Below are positions 50,701-63,523 of a stretch of 64,000 nucleotides of DNA, piece after piece. Source of the DNA: Wuchereria bancrofti (Eukaryota; Nematoda; Chromadorea; Rhabditida; Onchocercidae); contig SSBO01000003.1 in the NCBI GenBank assembly GCA_005281725.1, positions 2,841,824 to 2,905,823 on the forward strand. The letters are read 5' to 3'. Position 1 is the first letter of the stretch, and every line of letters begins with the position of its first letter. The notes under the pieces are model-generated. The model was not told where the DNA came from, did not search any database, and saw only the letters and a program-made list of their open reading frames with translations. Both the position numbers and the translations under genes were made by a program.

Positions 50701-52544
50701 AATTAGAAATTTTTAATTGGTTTTTTCAATTAATATTCAGATTTCCTTTTTTTTAAGAAGCAATTAAATTTGCAATTTTTGTATTGAAATAGAAGTTAAC
50801 ATTATCGTTGAAGTGTTGACTTTTTAAGAAATTTTTGGTGCTTTAATCAACTTGATTAGAAAATTCTGCTAAATTTCACAATCTAACAAGAAAAGAAACT
50901 TTGTTAATGTCACTTCATCGAAAAATGATAGTAAACTATCAATCTATCATGATACAACTAATACATCATTAAAATGATTAAAATCTAATGATTAGAATGA
51001 TCATTAACAATTAATTCATATGATTAATTAATTCTGTAAATTAAGCAATTAATTGACAAACTAACTATGTAGATTAATTAATGATTAATTTGATTATCAA
51101 TGACTGAAATTCCAAAAGTAAAAGTAGCGCAGCGCTTGCAAAAAAAAATGCTTCAAATTTTATAAATAACTCAACTAACAAATTTTAATAGTTAAAATTC
51201 TAGGAATAGCTCAAATGCTTTCTGACAGATTTATATGTAATACGTCATGCTTATATTAGTGTTTTTGAAAAAAAACAGTCGATTATTTTACTGATTTTAT
51301 TGATAAGCTCGGCAATTTTTATATATTGTAGCATAGTTCACAACAATACATAAGGCAAAACTGATTCACGTAAGCGTTGACGTATGCGAGAATATGACGT
51401 TTTACTTATGTAATTTTGATGACTGTTTATCAGTGAATGATCAGAATAATTTTACATCAACGTACGTCAATCTGTTGAATGAAAAGGAATACAGCAAAGA
51501 AAAAAGAAATCGTCAATGTTTGCAAAATTATGCAAATTTTGAAAAGTCATAAATTTTCAAGCCTTTACTGCATAATTATCACATATATGTATGTATATTG
51601 CAAATGAATTGTACAGTAATTAATGTTTATAATCGGATATAACAAATATGATAATTGAATTTAAAATGAATAATAGAAGGCAGAAGAGCATGAAAATATT
51701 ACTACTACAAATGGAAGAATATTTCTGATTTCTATCTTGAAAGATTTCATTTATCTTCCAAGAACAGAAATATTTTGAATTGAATAAGAAAAATTCGAAT
51801 TCGAATCTAAACGCTTCAACAGCAACGATAATATTCCGATTCGTTAATAAAGATAGAAGAAGTACCATATTTTTGAAATTACAAAATAGTATCAATGCTA
51901 ATATGTTATATATGTTCTTTTTCAATTTATTTCAATATAAACATAATCTCCTGCCATACACAACCGGATTTATCATATCAATATCATTTCAACAAACATT
52001 TGTTAATAATAAAACAAATTTCCTACTTTTTTTTTTCATCTTAGTAATCTAATCGAACAATGATTATTTCATATTGCTATCAATTTAAGTTAATTATCAA
52101 ATGGAAACATAATGTGAGGAAGATTATGTATGATAACTAAAAATAAGCGCAATTATTACATTTTAAAGATAAAATAAAATGATTGTATTTTTTTTTTTTC
52201 ACAACATTATGTTCCCTTAAAAGCAATTGTATAGTACAGAAATTTTAAACAGAACTGATTTTAAACAATTGAGAAAAATATCCAAACCCGATATTGTGTA
52301 CCACAAAAAAAAAAAAAAAAAAATTTATTAAAGGAAAGATAAAGTTACTTATACTTGTTGAAAATAATTAATTTGAACTTTACATTTTCTTTTCATATTA
52401 AATGGACCAAAATTTCATTATTTATACTAATTGGTTCAAAATAAAAATCAATTAAATGTAATCCATTTTTTTAAAATTAATTATTCAGCTTACTTTGTTG
52501 TTGCTTTTTGTGATTGTTAAATATCTACAAATCAACTTTAAAAA
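47742..52544. other. 4.8 kb intergenic region between two minus-strand genes
   Basis: The left end should hold the promoter of the cysteine-module gene, and the right end the 3' UTR and terminator of the latrophilin gene. GATAATGATGATAACAATGATG-like tracts occur near 47930-47970. A 12-bp inverted repeat lies at 49746-49781. No exon is convincing; the open frames at 51620-52052 overlap on both strands and are AT-driven. Confidence 0.5.
49746..49781. repeat. 12-bp inverted repeat with ACGT core
   Basis: ATACGTGTACGT and its exact complement ACGTACACGTAT are separated by 12 bp of AT-rich sequence. Intergenic; could be a binding site for a dimeric factor or chance. Confidence 0.6.
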
Positions 52545-55500
52545 TTATATGCCTTGCACGAAAACGGGCGGATTTTTTGATAAATCCATGCGTAGTAACA
52601 TTCCTGACCTATTTGTCACCACTTCACCGTGACACTGTAAGGTTGACGCAGAGCTATCACTGTATGCTGAGTCATCTGACACCCGAATAGTTGAAGAAGC
52701 TAACATTGGTATAACTGAATGACGATTAGCAAGAAGTGAAGATTGTGGTGGAGGAGATGGTGGTGGTGGAGGTGGAGGTGGTGGTGGCGGTGGTGGTGGA
52801 AAATTAGGTGGTGGCCTGAAATGAAGTGTTCCAAATTCAGGTGTAATAGTAGGGGAAAAGGTAGGATTAGGTACAAATGTTACAGGTGTCATACAATTGA
52901 AATAGTATTTGCTTTGCTGCGGTTGATGATAGTAATTAGTTGATGAGGTGCAGAGATCGTCGTAGCTAATTGTTGCATAATCGCATAATGCTGAAAAAAA
53001 AAAGTTGATAATTTAGTCAATAATTTATAGATGTAGAAAACGGTAATATTAATTAGTATATATGGCATATAATAATTAAAATTTTTAAAAATTAATCAAT
53101 AATCTATATTTGAACATTTATAATACTCTGATAAAAAAAAACCAGACTAATACTCTGATATTTATGTGTCAACTTTCATTAGTAAGCATGTAGGTATGTA
53201 AATAAAATATCTATCAAATTTAGCATCAATTATTTGCATAAACACTAAAAATCATGTATCAACGTTAAAACATACGTGTAGAATAACTAAGCACATTAAT
53301 AATCAAAGAATTTATGCTAATTTTTTTTTTTTCATCATTCAAAACAATGAAATATGAAAAAGAAATTCTAAAATCTAAAATATATTATAGATTAAAGCAT
53401 TGTATATCAAATAGATTGATTCAAACCACATCAAAATATCATCAATATATACACACTGATGAATTGATATGTTAATATTTCAATTAAAATCAATTAATTT
53501 AATTAAAATTAATGAAGATGAATTTTCAATACTGTAATTGATTAATCACACTAGTATTGTGAACATAAATTATGAGAAAATTGAACAGTTATTGAAACAT
53601 TATTGCTAAATTCATTAATTTCATAGTAATTAATCAAACGTAACAAATTGATTAAAAAAAAAAGAAAATTACCATTTGGATTACAATGTTGTCGTGCTAG
53701 AAGCATTTGTACCGAATTATTATAACGTGGATCAATCGCGGCGACCATACGTGGTGTCGGTAATGCTGGATATTTTTCGCTCATTGAAGGATACTGCAAA
53801 AAAAAAAAAGAACGATCAAATAAATTTTGATAAAATTAAAAAAAAAAGTAAAAAAGGTACCGTAATAAGAAGAAAATAGCATAAACATGCAAATTTAAGA
53901 GAATTATATTCCATTTACTAATCAGTGATTATTTTAATAAATTTAAAATTAAATAAATTACAAAGTTCCCTATAAAAATTTTATATAAATTTTTTGTAAA
54001 AGCAATATTTTTATAGCAAAGGGTAAAAAAATAATATGCAGAATTAAAGAGAAGAAAAAATTTTTAAAAAGAATTAAAAAAAAGGGAAAAGAAAAAGAAA
54101 TAAAAAGAAGCCATGCAAATAAAGTAAACAGAATTGATGCATAAATCTAATTAATATTTTATTACAATTAATCAAATGTAAACTTCTACTTATTCAAAAA
54201 GAGAAATAGAACTCTTTTTGAATGAAATAATATTTCATTCGAGAATTTATTATTGAATATGAACGACTCTCTCAAGAATCATCGAACAGGAAACGCTTAA
54301 TGCAACTCATTTCCGGTATATATGCGGAAAAGAAAAAAATACTTTACTAATTACGAAATCTGAAAGGAAAATTTAATTAGTTAATCCCATAAAAAGCATA
54401 ACTAAAAAAAAATTACATATTTATAACATAATATCGGTAGCGCAGTTGAAGAATATTAGTTCACGTGCCGGTGGATATTCCTTTGTGTATTTCTAAAGTT
54501 TAAAATTTTCATAAATTTACAATGTTGTAATTCATTTCAAAAATTCAACCTTACACTCAGCTATGAAAGAAGAAAGAGAGAAAGAAAGAAAAGAATTGAA
54601 GAGTTAATGAAAAGATGAGAATAATATTAGAAGTATGATTAGTCTAAGATAAAAACAAAACGGAAAAAAAAAGGTTAGAATTTACAGAAATATAATTATT
54701 ACAAGAAATAATACTATATCATTTATTCACTTTAACTCTATGCTTTAATATCAAAATTAGTATTAATTATGAGAAATTAAAGGACGAATTCGTGAATTTC
54801 TTGTAAACTTCAATTGAAATCGTAAAATTAAACTTCAATTAAGATCTTAAATTAAACTTCAATTAGAATCGTAAAATTAGACTTCGATTAAAGCCATAAA
54901 ATTGTGTTTAAGAAATGGCTTAAATTTTTCATAAAACTCTTCAAAATTTAACAAAGTTTTTTCTGGTTTTCTTTTCATTTCTAATTTTTGTAATTTTTGA
55001 TTTTTAAAAATATCGAATTAAGATTTTTACAAAAGTTATTTAATTTTATTATTGCAATTATTCATTCATTGTAACAATCATAGTGTATGAATCACTATAG
55101 TCGTTTTATTATGATTTGTTGTAAATTTATATTATTAATAAAATTAATTTAAATACAAATGTGATAACAAGTTATATTCATAATTAATGTGATGAATAAT
55201 ACAAATGATTGTATCACAATAAGTATACCCAAACAAGTTTTGTAAGCATTCAAAGTAAAAAATACTTCAATTCAAAAAGTCCAAATTTGCATTCCAATTT
55301 TTTTTAGTTTTACCAATAGAGATCTGAAATTTCAACGAAAATGAGCATTAAAGGAAAGAAAGGAAAAACGAAGAAGGATGTGATAACGATTGATAGATGA
55401 CTGATAAAGTATTGACGAACCTCGCCTTACATGGATTTGTTTATCATCAGTTAAACCAGCCCGTTGACTAGCCAACAATGGTGAATAGTTATCGCTTTTG

Positions 55501-58500
55501 CCAAAATGTTTGACAAATCTCTTCAAATTAAATGATAAAATGACAAAAAGTGGTCTATTACAAATGATAACGATGTGTTATCACAGTGATAAAAAATAGA
55601 TAAGATAGTCGTGCAGTATGATACGAAAACAAAATAGATAGATAATATTGCTGAGCTCGATGCATTACTAATAATTATTCAATAAAAGAAAATATAGTTT
55701 GAAAAAAAGTGCGAAATAAAATCGGGAAAAGATATTTAAAACTTTTCGTTCAAATTTTAAAGTTATGACAGGAATAATTAATTTTTTGTGTATTTTAATA
55801 TTTTAAACATTATTTGGCGAAAAAGGCGATGATAAGTTAACAAATGATAAAGTTATATTTTTAAATATTGGAAATATTTTTTCTGTTTCAAATCATAAAA
55901 AAAAGAAATAAAGAAATGAAAAATTAACATAAGACTGATACGAATAATTATTTGCTTCTTTTTAAGTCTTCTTAAGACCATTACTCTCATATTTTCACGT
56001 ACTTCGTCCGTTAAAAGTGCTGCAAACGTGAAACAGTGAACATATTCCGTGAATCATCAACAGAATATATTATAATTATCCATATGCTATGGATAAAATA
56101 ACGTAAATAATTTTACACTTACTAATAATTCAGAGGCTGTCGATGAACTAGAACTGACTGCTTGACCGGTTTTGCTTGTGTTACTTGTTGGTAAATATGG
56201 CATTGTACGTGACGTATGACTTGAATCATCACGCATACAATCCGGTATCCAGGATACATGTTTTACCCATTTCCGGTAATCTTTATGCAACTGAAAGAAA
56301 GCCTTTCAAAAATAATTAATAATTACATATAGAACTAATAAATACAAATATTCAATAGACAAGGAATATTGGAGAGAAAAAAAACCAGAAATACATATAA
56401 TATACTACAAATTATTGACTTGAAAATTACAGAGAGTTAAAATTTGTAAACTAATGGATTACTGTAATAATATTAAAAATAGATAACTTTGTTTACTGTA
56501 ATAAATTAAATCTCAAAAAGTGAAAAGAAAGAAAAAATGAACGAACTCGATCATTGAATGCAACATGAAATAGAAATATAAACAATCCTTGAAGAGAATT
56601 CATAATAGTAAATGCATAAGCCATATGAATTGATTGCTCATCAATCCATAAAAGTCCAAAAGTCCAAGTAAGTCCTAATATAGTAATCAATGCTACTGAT
56701 CCTTTCAACCAATTTCTGAAATGATGCAGAAAAAAATGATTAAAATATATAACCATTAAAATATAATTATATTAATCATTTCTTAGATAAGATGATTTAG
56801 TTTTAAAAAAAAAGTTAAATTTTTAACAGAAATAAAAAATTTCATTTCATAAATCTGATTGCTAATTTGATTAAAGAAATGAAAAAAAGATGAAAAAAAG
56901 GAGAAATTTAATGAAATGCCTATAAACACAATAATTTATTTAAAAAGAAAACTCATACCGAACATTTTTTAATGCATCGCGATCTTGTTTACATGGTGTA
57001 TAACCGATACTAGAATGACTGCAAACAATAAACAATGTCATCACGAGGAAGACTGTATTACAGAGTAAGATGACAATTACTGGTCCAATAAATGCTAGAA
57101 TGAAATAATTATCAGATCGTAACCAACAGTATCGCTCTGTACCATAACTAAATCGATCAAACCAAATTGATACAGCAATAACTGATAATGGGAATCCTAA
57201 AAGAATAAAATATTAAAACGCAAAAAAGTAATATTTGAAAAAAAGAAATAATCAGATTAAAGAAAAAATTTCATCTTTTAAAATAAAATATATGATTAAA
57301 TTTAGAAAAAATATGATTATATGATGATTAATAATAGTAATGTTAGAATAATAAATTTTTAAATATAAAAATTGTTAAATTGAAAAATATTAGAATAAAT
57401 TGATTAAAAAAACTAATGATTTTTTTTTTTGAAGAAAAAGAGAATTTAAACATTGAAATAAATAAATGTAAAAAATAAAAATTTACCATAACCAAATAAC
57501 AGTATGTATGATCTTTTGGAATCTTTCGATTGAAATACTTCAACTAGCATATAGTACAATTCGAAACCTTCTAATAACATCCATGAAAATGCAGCAAGAA
57601 AGAAATAATGCAATAAACCGGCTATAATACTACAGCAAAGCTAAAAAATTAAAATAAAATTTTACATTGAATTTTAATTATAACAAAAAAAAAATAATCG
57701 ATAAATTCAAACAGTTATAAGAGATTACAATTACTGACTGTCAGTTTTTTAATTAATGAAATGTTAGATAGAGCTAAATTAGAATGTTAAATAATTGATG
57801 AAAAACGTTGTTATAAATTTTATCACTGTCTAGTCCAAATAAATTAAATATTTATTTAATTAGCGCGATAACATTGATTAAGTGCTACTTCTTCTATAAT
57901 ATTATAAAAATTATGCTAAGGTAATTGGGAATAATTTTATGATAAATTAAATGATTTTTATAATGTTATTTAGCTGAAAAAAGTAATTATGATTAGTATA
58001 AGGCGGAATAAGATAAAAAGTCTTACGGAATTTTTCGTTTGCCAAATACCGCCCAAAAAGATAGCTTCAGCTATTAGCAATGAGAAGCAGAGATTTTTAT
58101 GAATGAAAATTCGATCACCACCACTGGTGCCAAAACATTGAAATGCCAATAATGATAATAAAAGGCATATTATTGATATTGTACAGCCAGCATAAGTTAG
58201 AAATGTTAATGCTATATTATGTCCAATAGGAAGCTAAAATTGTCATTTTAAATTTTTGAATATTTTCAAATTCAAAAAAATATAGCTTAAATTTAAAAAT
58301 ATTTAACCAATAACTGCATTAATAAAATGATGTTTAGAGAGAAAATTATGGATTAATTCATCATATCTAAAATACAATTTCCTGTCAGATATGTTTTTTT
58401 TTTCAAGTCCCTTCTTTTTCTCGCTTAATTTCTCTAAACAAACATGAAATTTAAAATTGAAATAGATAATAAAATTAATTGGAGCTAATAAACTATTAAT

Positions 58501-61500
58501 TAGATGTATTAAATATAAAGTTAGACGTATTAAAGTTAATAAATTTAATCATCGTCGTATTAACTAAACACATCGGTTACTATATTTATACGTAATCTTT
58601 TATAATTAATATAAAACAATCATTAAGTGATAATTTATAAAAGAGTAAATATTAGTTGTACATACTTTTTGATAATGAATGTCCATGAGGACAGCAAAAT
58701 ATGTTAAATGATTGCAGTGACAAACGGTGTGGGTTGCATTATGTGAACTGACCACACAACCATACGATGACCATTGCAAATGAGTATGATTCCACCACAC
58801 GCATTGTGGCATTGAAAGATTTACTCGATTCTAATATATGAATTTAATTATTTAATTCCAATAATTTTCTTCCTTTTTCATAAAGAAATCATTTCCTATA
58901 GTTATTTAATTATCAATCTCTTTACTTATCACAAAAGTTATCATTTTTTACAATTACTTAATTACGATTGATTATTAATTCTCCCAGCTTATTATGCCAT
59001 TAAAATTAAATTTTATTTTTTACTATAATCCATTCATCGGAATCATTTGAAGCTACTACCAACTAGTATTCATTTCATTGATAGAAAACTAAAAGTAAGA
59101 CTTAAGAGTTGCTGAAATATTATCTTTCAACAATTTTCGCTACTTGATTTCATTAATTACTACCAATTATTGTTAGCCTTACTTTTAAATATTCTTAAAA
59201 AATTTGCAACTATGATTGAGAATTTTATTTTTATATTTTGAATTGCAAAAGTTAACTTTCTAACTTCATCAATGATTTATTCCCACGAATTCAACTAATT
59301 ATATTAATTTTCTGCCATTTAATTTGTCAGTTATTTTAAGGAAATTATCTGATCTGAAATTGTAATCTAATATCTGATCTGAAATTGTAATCTAATATCT
59401 GATCTGAAATTAATAATGATTACTGTACCTCAGTTGAAAACGTAATAATGACTGGTTTATGAAGATGATCGATAGTTTTAATTTTATTATCGCTATTTAT
59501 TATGGATATAGAAACTATTTTTGATGCAATTTGTTGTGGTACCATGGTACCATCTGCACCTAGGCGTGGTCCAGGTTGCAAATGTTGGCTCATTGATGAG
59601 TATGCAGCATAAATGATTTTGGCTTCCTCTGCAATTTATCATTTCAACTATTAAAAAGTTACATAAGCAGATTTTTGTACCTTACAAGTCGCTATAGTAT
59701 TGAAATATTTTTGAATTGATTGAAAAGTTTAAGATTTATGGAAGCTAAAATTTAAATTTATTTTAATCTTTTCAACTAATCAATGAACGCTACTATATAA
59801 TTATGATCTCAGCAATCCTAATTAGTAATTATGATAACAGATCAAAAGTGATAAATGTAAACAAACCGATAGCATTATCACGCAGAGTTAATGCTTCACG
59901 TGGAATATTAACCGTATCATCGGTCGTTCGATATAAGCTTGTACTTGGAAATGCTACGTAATCATGTATTCGAACAGCTGATATTTCAACTTCAACATCT
60001 AAAAGTTATAATTTTTGAAAATTTTATCCATATTTCATTTCATCCATGATAGGAATCAAAATTAGAATCATTATTTTTAATCGTAAAAACAATAGTAAGC
60101 TATAATAATAATACAACATGAATTATAATTACGGATTTGATATGATCAAGAATGATGATGATCAAGAATAGAACTGAAATTATATTTCAATCATATTAAG
60201 TCAATCAAATCATATCAAATTGTATTTCAATTAATCATATCAACGTCAAATTTATCTAGCTGTTATCAATTAGAAGAATTCCTTAGGAATAAAAAGAGAT
60301 AAGGCAAATTTTCTAAGCTAATAATTCCTTAGATTCTGTGTTAAAGGCAATTTAAATTGATTAAGTAATTGTACTAACTGTTCAATGTAGCGATTTGATA
60401 TATGTTAATGTATCGAAAATGAAAAAATTCAATATAAACCAAACTGATACATATTATTATTTCGTTATCAATTCTGTTATTATTTAAATATGAATTGTTA
60501 ATTATTTCATTTAGAATTTTATCAATAAGAAAATTTCGAAGTGTTAAATATAAAATATATGCAAAAAGTGCACCGGTATTAGGTTTCATGATGATACGTG
60601 GCGTATCAGGCGTAATTAATGGACTGATCGTCATTGAAACTTGATCAATAACATCCATCAATTGATCAGCTATCATACGTCGTTTTACACCTTTCAAATC
60701 ATTCCATGCTAATATTTGAGATTCTTTCGCCATGTTATTAACACTTTCCACAACTAACTACAAATTAATGTTTGATCAACAATTTTTTGACATAAAATTA
60801 AATTCAAAAATTACAACAACAACAAAAAACTAATATCTTACTATATTGCTATGCTTAACCATTATTAATAAAAATTTATTCAGTGCTAATTAAAAATTAA
60901 ATAAACATTAATAATACTTCAACAAATTTATCCGCATCATTGTCATATAGTGTGATTGGAATTAGTAATTTTACAGCACGAGAAAGAGCGATTAGATCGC
61001 CACCAATTAGCGATTCACGCCGTGTTCGTTGTTGAATTTCGTGTAGAAATTCCAATCGATCTAATGAACCATCTGCTTCTTCTGCATCCATAAGCAATCT
61101 TAAATTTTTAATTAAAATTATAAATTGAAAAAGAGTTTTTAATGAAAATATTTGGATGATTAAAGTAAATTAATAATAATACAATAGTTTAGCTTAAAAA
61201 ATAAATCAATATTATCATTCTTTAGAATAGATATGTTTACGTTTAGACAAATAACTTTAAAAAAGATAAATATTTCTTACGCTTTACTCCACGTACTAAT
61301 ACAACGTGACAAATCCGGCCCATCTGATTCCCATCGTCCGTTCGATCCACATGTCCATTCTGCGTAACCAGTCGATCCGATTGGACATGAAACGCGAGCC
61401 ATCATACCAAATTCTGTTTGCGGCCAGTCTATGTCACGTTCCGTTATCATATCACAGAATAACTGTTTATCATCTTCGTCTAGCAATTTCACTGTCCTTT

Positions 61501-62468
61501 AAATTTGAATTAATTTAACTAAAATTCATTTGAGATTAAATTCAGCATTACTCAGCCTTTCCTGTGTGATATTTATTTTTCATTTGAAAGTAAATATTAA
61601 ATCAAGCGTCACTTACGTAAATTCGGTTGATAGCGATGATTTTGTTAAATCAGTTATCAGCAACGTTTGATTAATAGTTGCTGCTGTATTAAATGTTGTT
61701 GCCATTGATGTACTGATTGTTGTTTTTACTACAAAAAATCACATTTCTTTTTTTCTACAGATAACTTAAAAATAATTTTTATAAATCAAATAAATATTTT
61801 TAATAAAATTAATGAATTGTGATTTAAAAGAAAAAGGTGACTTGGGTGCAAATTATATCAATTGATAGGGAAATGCAAAATAAAAAGTGAACACGGACGA
61901 ACATAAAACTAAAATGCGTGTAACAAGTATGACTTTTTTTTGCATTAACTTAAATTCATACTTAGATTTTGATTTTTTAATTCCCTAAATTTTACAAAAT
62001 GTTATTTACATATATGTGAATTTAGATGTGATATGAATTTCTTTTTAACTTCATATAACTTTTTCCAGAACATTAAATTTAATTTTGAAAAGAGATAAGC
62101 TTAAAAAAAAATTATCAGCGAAATGTGTACTTTTCATATCTTTTTTTCAACCGTTGTGTCAATTCTTTAATATTTTTCTCGATTGAATTTCATGACATAT
62201 TTGTTTTCTTTTCTTCTTTTTTTTTTCAGTACGATAAATTAAATTTACATTGTACTATTTTCTTATTCAGAAAGAAGAAAGTGAAAAAAAAATTGATTAA
62301 ATTTCTAAATTTAAAACATTTTCAACTATAATACATGATTACTGATTACCAATATCAGACATTTTGCTGCATTTGAATTCCACATCCAGATATTTTTCTG
62401 TATTCGGGCATGGATCACCAAGTTCTCTGTTGTTTACCAAAATGCTACACCGCGGATGACCATTACAT
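52545..62468 (-). CDS. lat-1: Latrophilin-type adhesion GPCR (5' end outside window)
   Basis: Adhesion receptor; C. elegans LAT-1 acts in embryonic polarity. Exons (high to low): 62468-62350, 61728-61617, 61496-61281, 61098-60918, 60757-60574, 59998-59867, 59628-59429, 58830-58666, 58233-58027, 57640-57487, 57196-56959, 56715-56547, 56290-56123, 55520-55431, 53793-53673, 52990-52545; ~967 aa, phases close. Domains in order: second half of a Gal-binding (RBL/SUEL) lectin ([20 protein letters not shown]); Thr/Ser stalk; hormone-receptor domain (DWPQTEFG...[14 protein letters not shown]...PDLSRC); GAIN; GPS with [20 protein letters not shown] and cleavage predicted between HL and T; seven hydrophobic helices, e.g. 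[16 protein letters not shown] (TM1), [19 protein letters not shown] (TM6); then a ~300-residue cytosolic tail with a 14-proline run. No PDZ-type terminus (ends VFVQGI). LAT-2 is the alternative identity. Confidence 0.9.
52743..52802. repeat. GGT/GGA trinucleotide tract coding for polyproline
   Basis: On the minus strand it encodes the proline-rich tail of the latrophilin: PPPNF, a run of 14 prolines, then SPPPQSS. Such tracts vary in length and may bind SH3, WW or EVH1 domains. Confidence 0.85.
54805..54903. repeat. Degenerate tandem repeat, four units of ~25 bp
   Basis: Units begin at 54805, 54830, 54854 and 54879, consensus AAACTTCAATTRRAATCGTA followed by AAATT. It lies in an intron near the 3' end of the latrophilin gene. 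Confidence 0.75.
59346..59411. repeat. 25-bp tandem repeat, 2.6 copies
   Basis: TATCTGATCTGAAATTGTAA plus TCTAA repeats at 59346, 59371 and (partial) 59396 with no mismatch in the first two units. It sits 18 bp from a latrophilin exon (ends 59429), on its donor side. Confidence 0.9.
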
Positions 62469-63413
62469 CTGCACAAGAAAAAAAGCAAGCAAAATGCAAG
62501 AAAATGAAGTGTAAACAAAAAAAGAAAAGCAAACATACAAAATAACAAAAACAACAAGAAACAAAACCAAATGAAATATACCACAAAATGTCAATTAGCT
62601 AGGCCTATTTCAATCAGGCCAATCCAAAATTCTTTGATTATCATTTAGTTTCTGGATGAATTCAATGCAAAATGAACTATTCGCCGCATATAGATTAAAA
62701 TTTCAGGTCAAATAGACAATAAAACTAACTGTTTGTAAAATATCTGTTTGAAATATATTCTAAGACTACATTTTCCCCACGGGTAAATGCAGCGGGATGA
62801 GTAATCAAAATAAATGACAAGGAAATCTCTCTTCCGTATTTGTGCTTCTTGAAAATCAGTTTTCTTTTTTTGATTTTCATTAATCAGTGAGTGTTACACT
62901 CCTTTTGCACTATCAGTAACGATTATCGAATGCTTTAATTAGCATATCAGTGAAATTATCAGCTGATTGAAACGATATATATCCATTTTCTGTCTACTAC
63001 TTCAAAAATTCATAAACTACAAAACTGTTGTGAAACATTTATATAAATATTTTTCTTGAAAGCTTTTGGGAATCTCCGAAAATTAACCTAGCAATTTTTG
63101 CAAAGGAAAATTTAGTGACATGTTTTTTTTTGCAAAATTGACTTATTATAACTGTTTGATAGGCAAGAGAAAGGAAATTAGCTCTTGACATTTCCAGTTA
63201 TCGATTCAAATTCAGGCAAGCATTCCGGCAAAAAAACAAACAAACAGAAAATAAGAAAAACAACAAACAAAAACAGTGGTGTAAATATTTCCGATCACAA
63301 TAAACAATTTGCAAGCAACAAGGATGTAAAATATGTACACAAAAACATCGTGCATAATTGTGATTTGCAAAAATTTAATTAAAATTTATGTTTTTTTTTT
63401 TTTGTTTTGGTAC
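62469..63413. other. Intron between the two alternative lectin exons
   Basis: Read on the minus strand, no exon encoding the first half of an RBL lectin (with its A-N-F/Y-G-R-like core) was found. One open stretch (62640-62700) has no family support. This absence argues that the flanking exons are alternatives rather than parts of two complete lectin domains. Confidence 0.45.
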
Positions 63414-63523
63414 CTTCAATGCATGAATAAACAATTTCCAGATATTTTGGTTCCCCGGGACATGAATCGAAACCAAAACGATTCGTTTCCACAACAAACA
63501 AACATCGTTGCTTATCATCACAA
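63414..63523 (-). CDS. lat-1: Second lectin-half exon of the latrophilin gene (alternative exon)
   Basis: Acceptor AGTTTAG, then T-TGT; donor GAAG/GTACC. It encodes 36 residues starting CDDKQRCLFVVETNRFG, then DSCPGEPKYLEIVYSC, matching the C-terminal half of the RBL/SUEL lectin fold, like the exon at 62350-62468. Entry and exit phases equal those of that exon, and it also joins in frame to the stalk exon at 61728. Joining both exons in series shifts frame and meets a TAA 12 codons into the second. They therefore look mutually exclusive. Confidence 0.75.

Noticed and set aside
51620..52052. Overlapping open frames on both strands before the latrophilin 3' end
   Set aside because: Phe/Ile/Asn-rich, low complexity, no splice sites and no similarity.
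53676..53879. Plus-strand ORF of 67 codons
   Set aside because: Shadow of the minus-strand latrophilin tail exon.
54430..54485. Possible tRNA (GGTAGCGCAGTTG-like D-arm)
   Set aside because: No matching acceptor stem, anticodon arm or T-loop could be built around it.
62640..62700. Candidate first half of a second lectin domain between the two lectin exons
   Set aside because: The open frame lacks the conserved lectin core and cysteine pattern and has no clean splice sites, so two complete tandem lectin domains are not supported.
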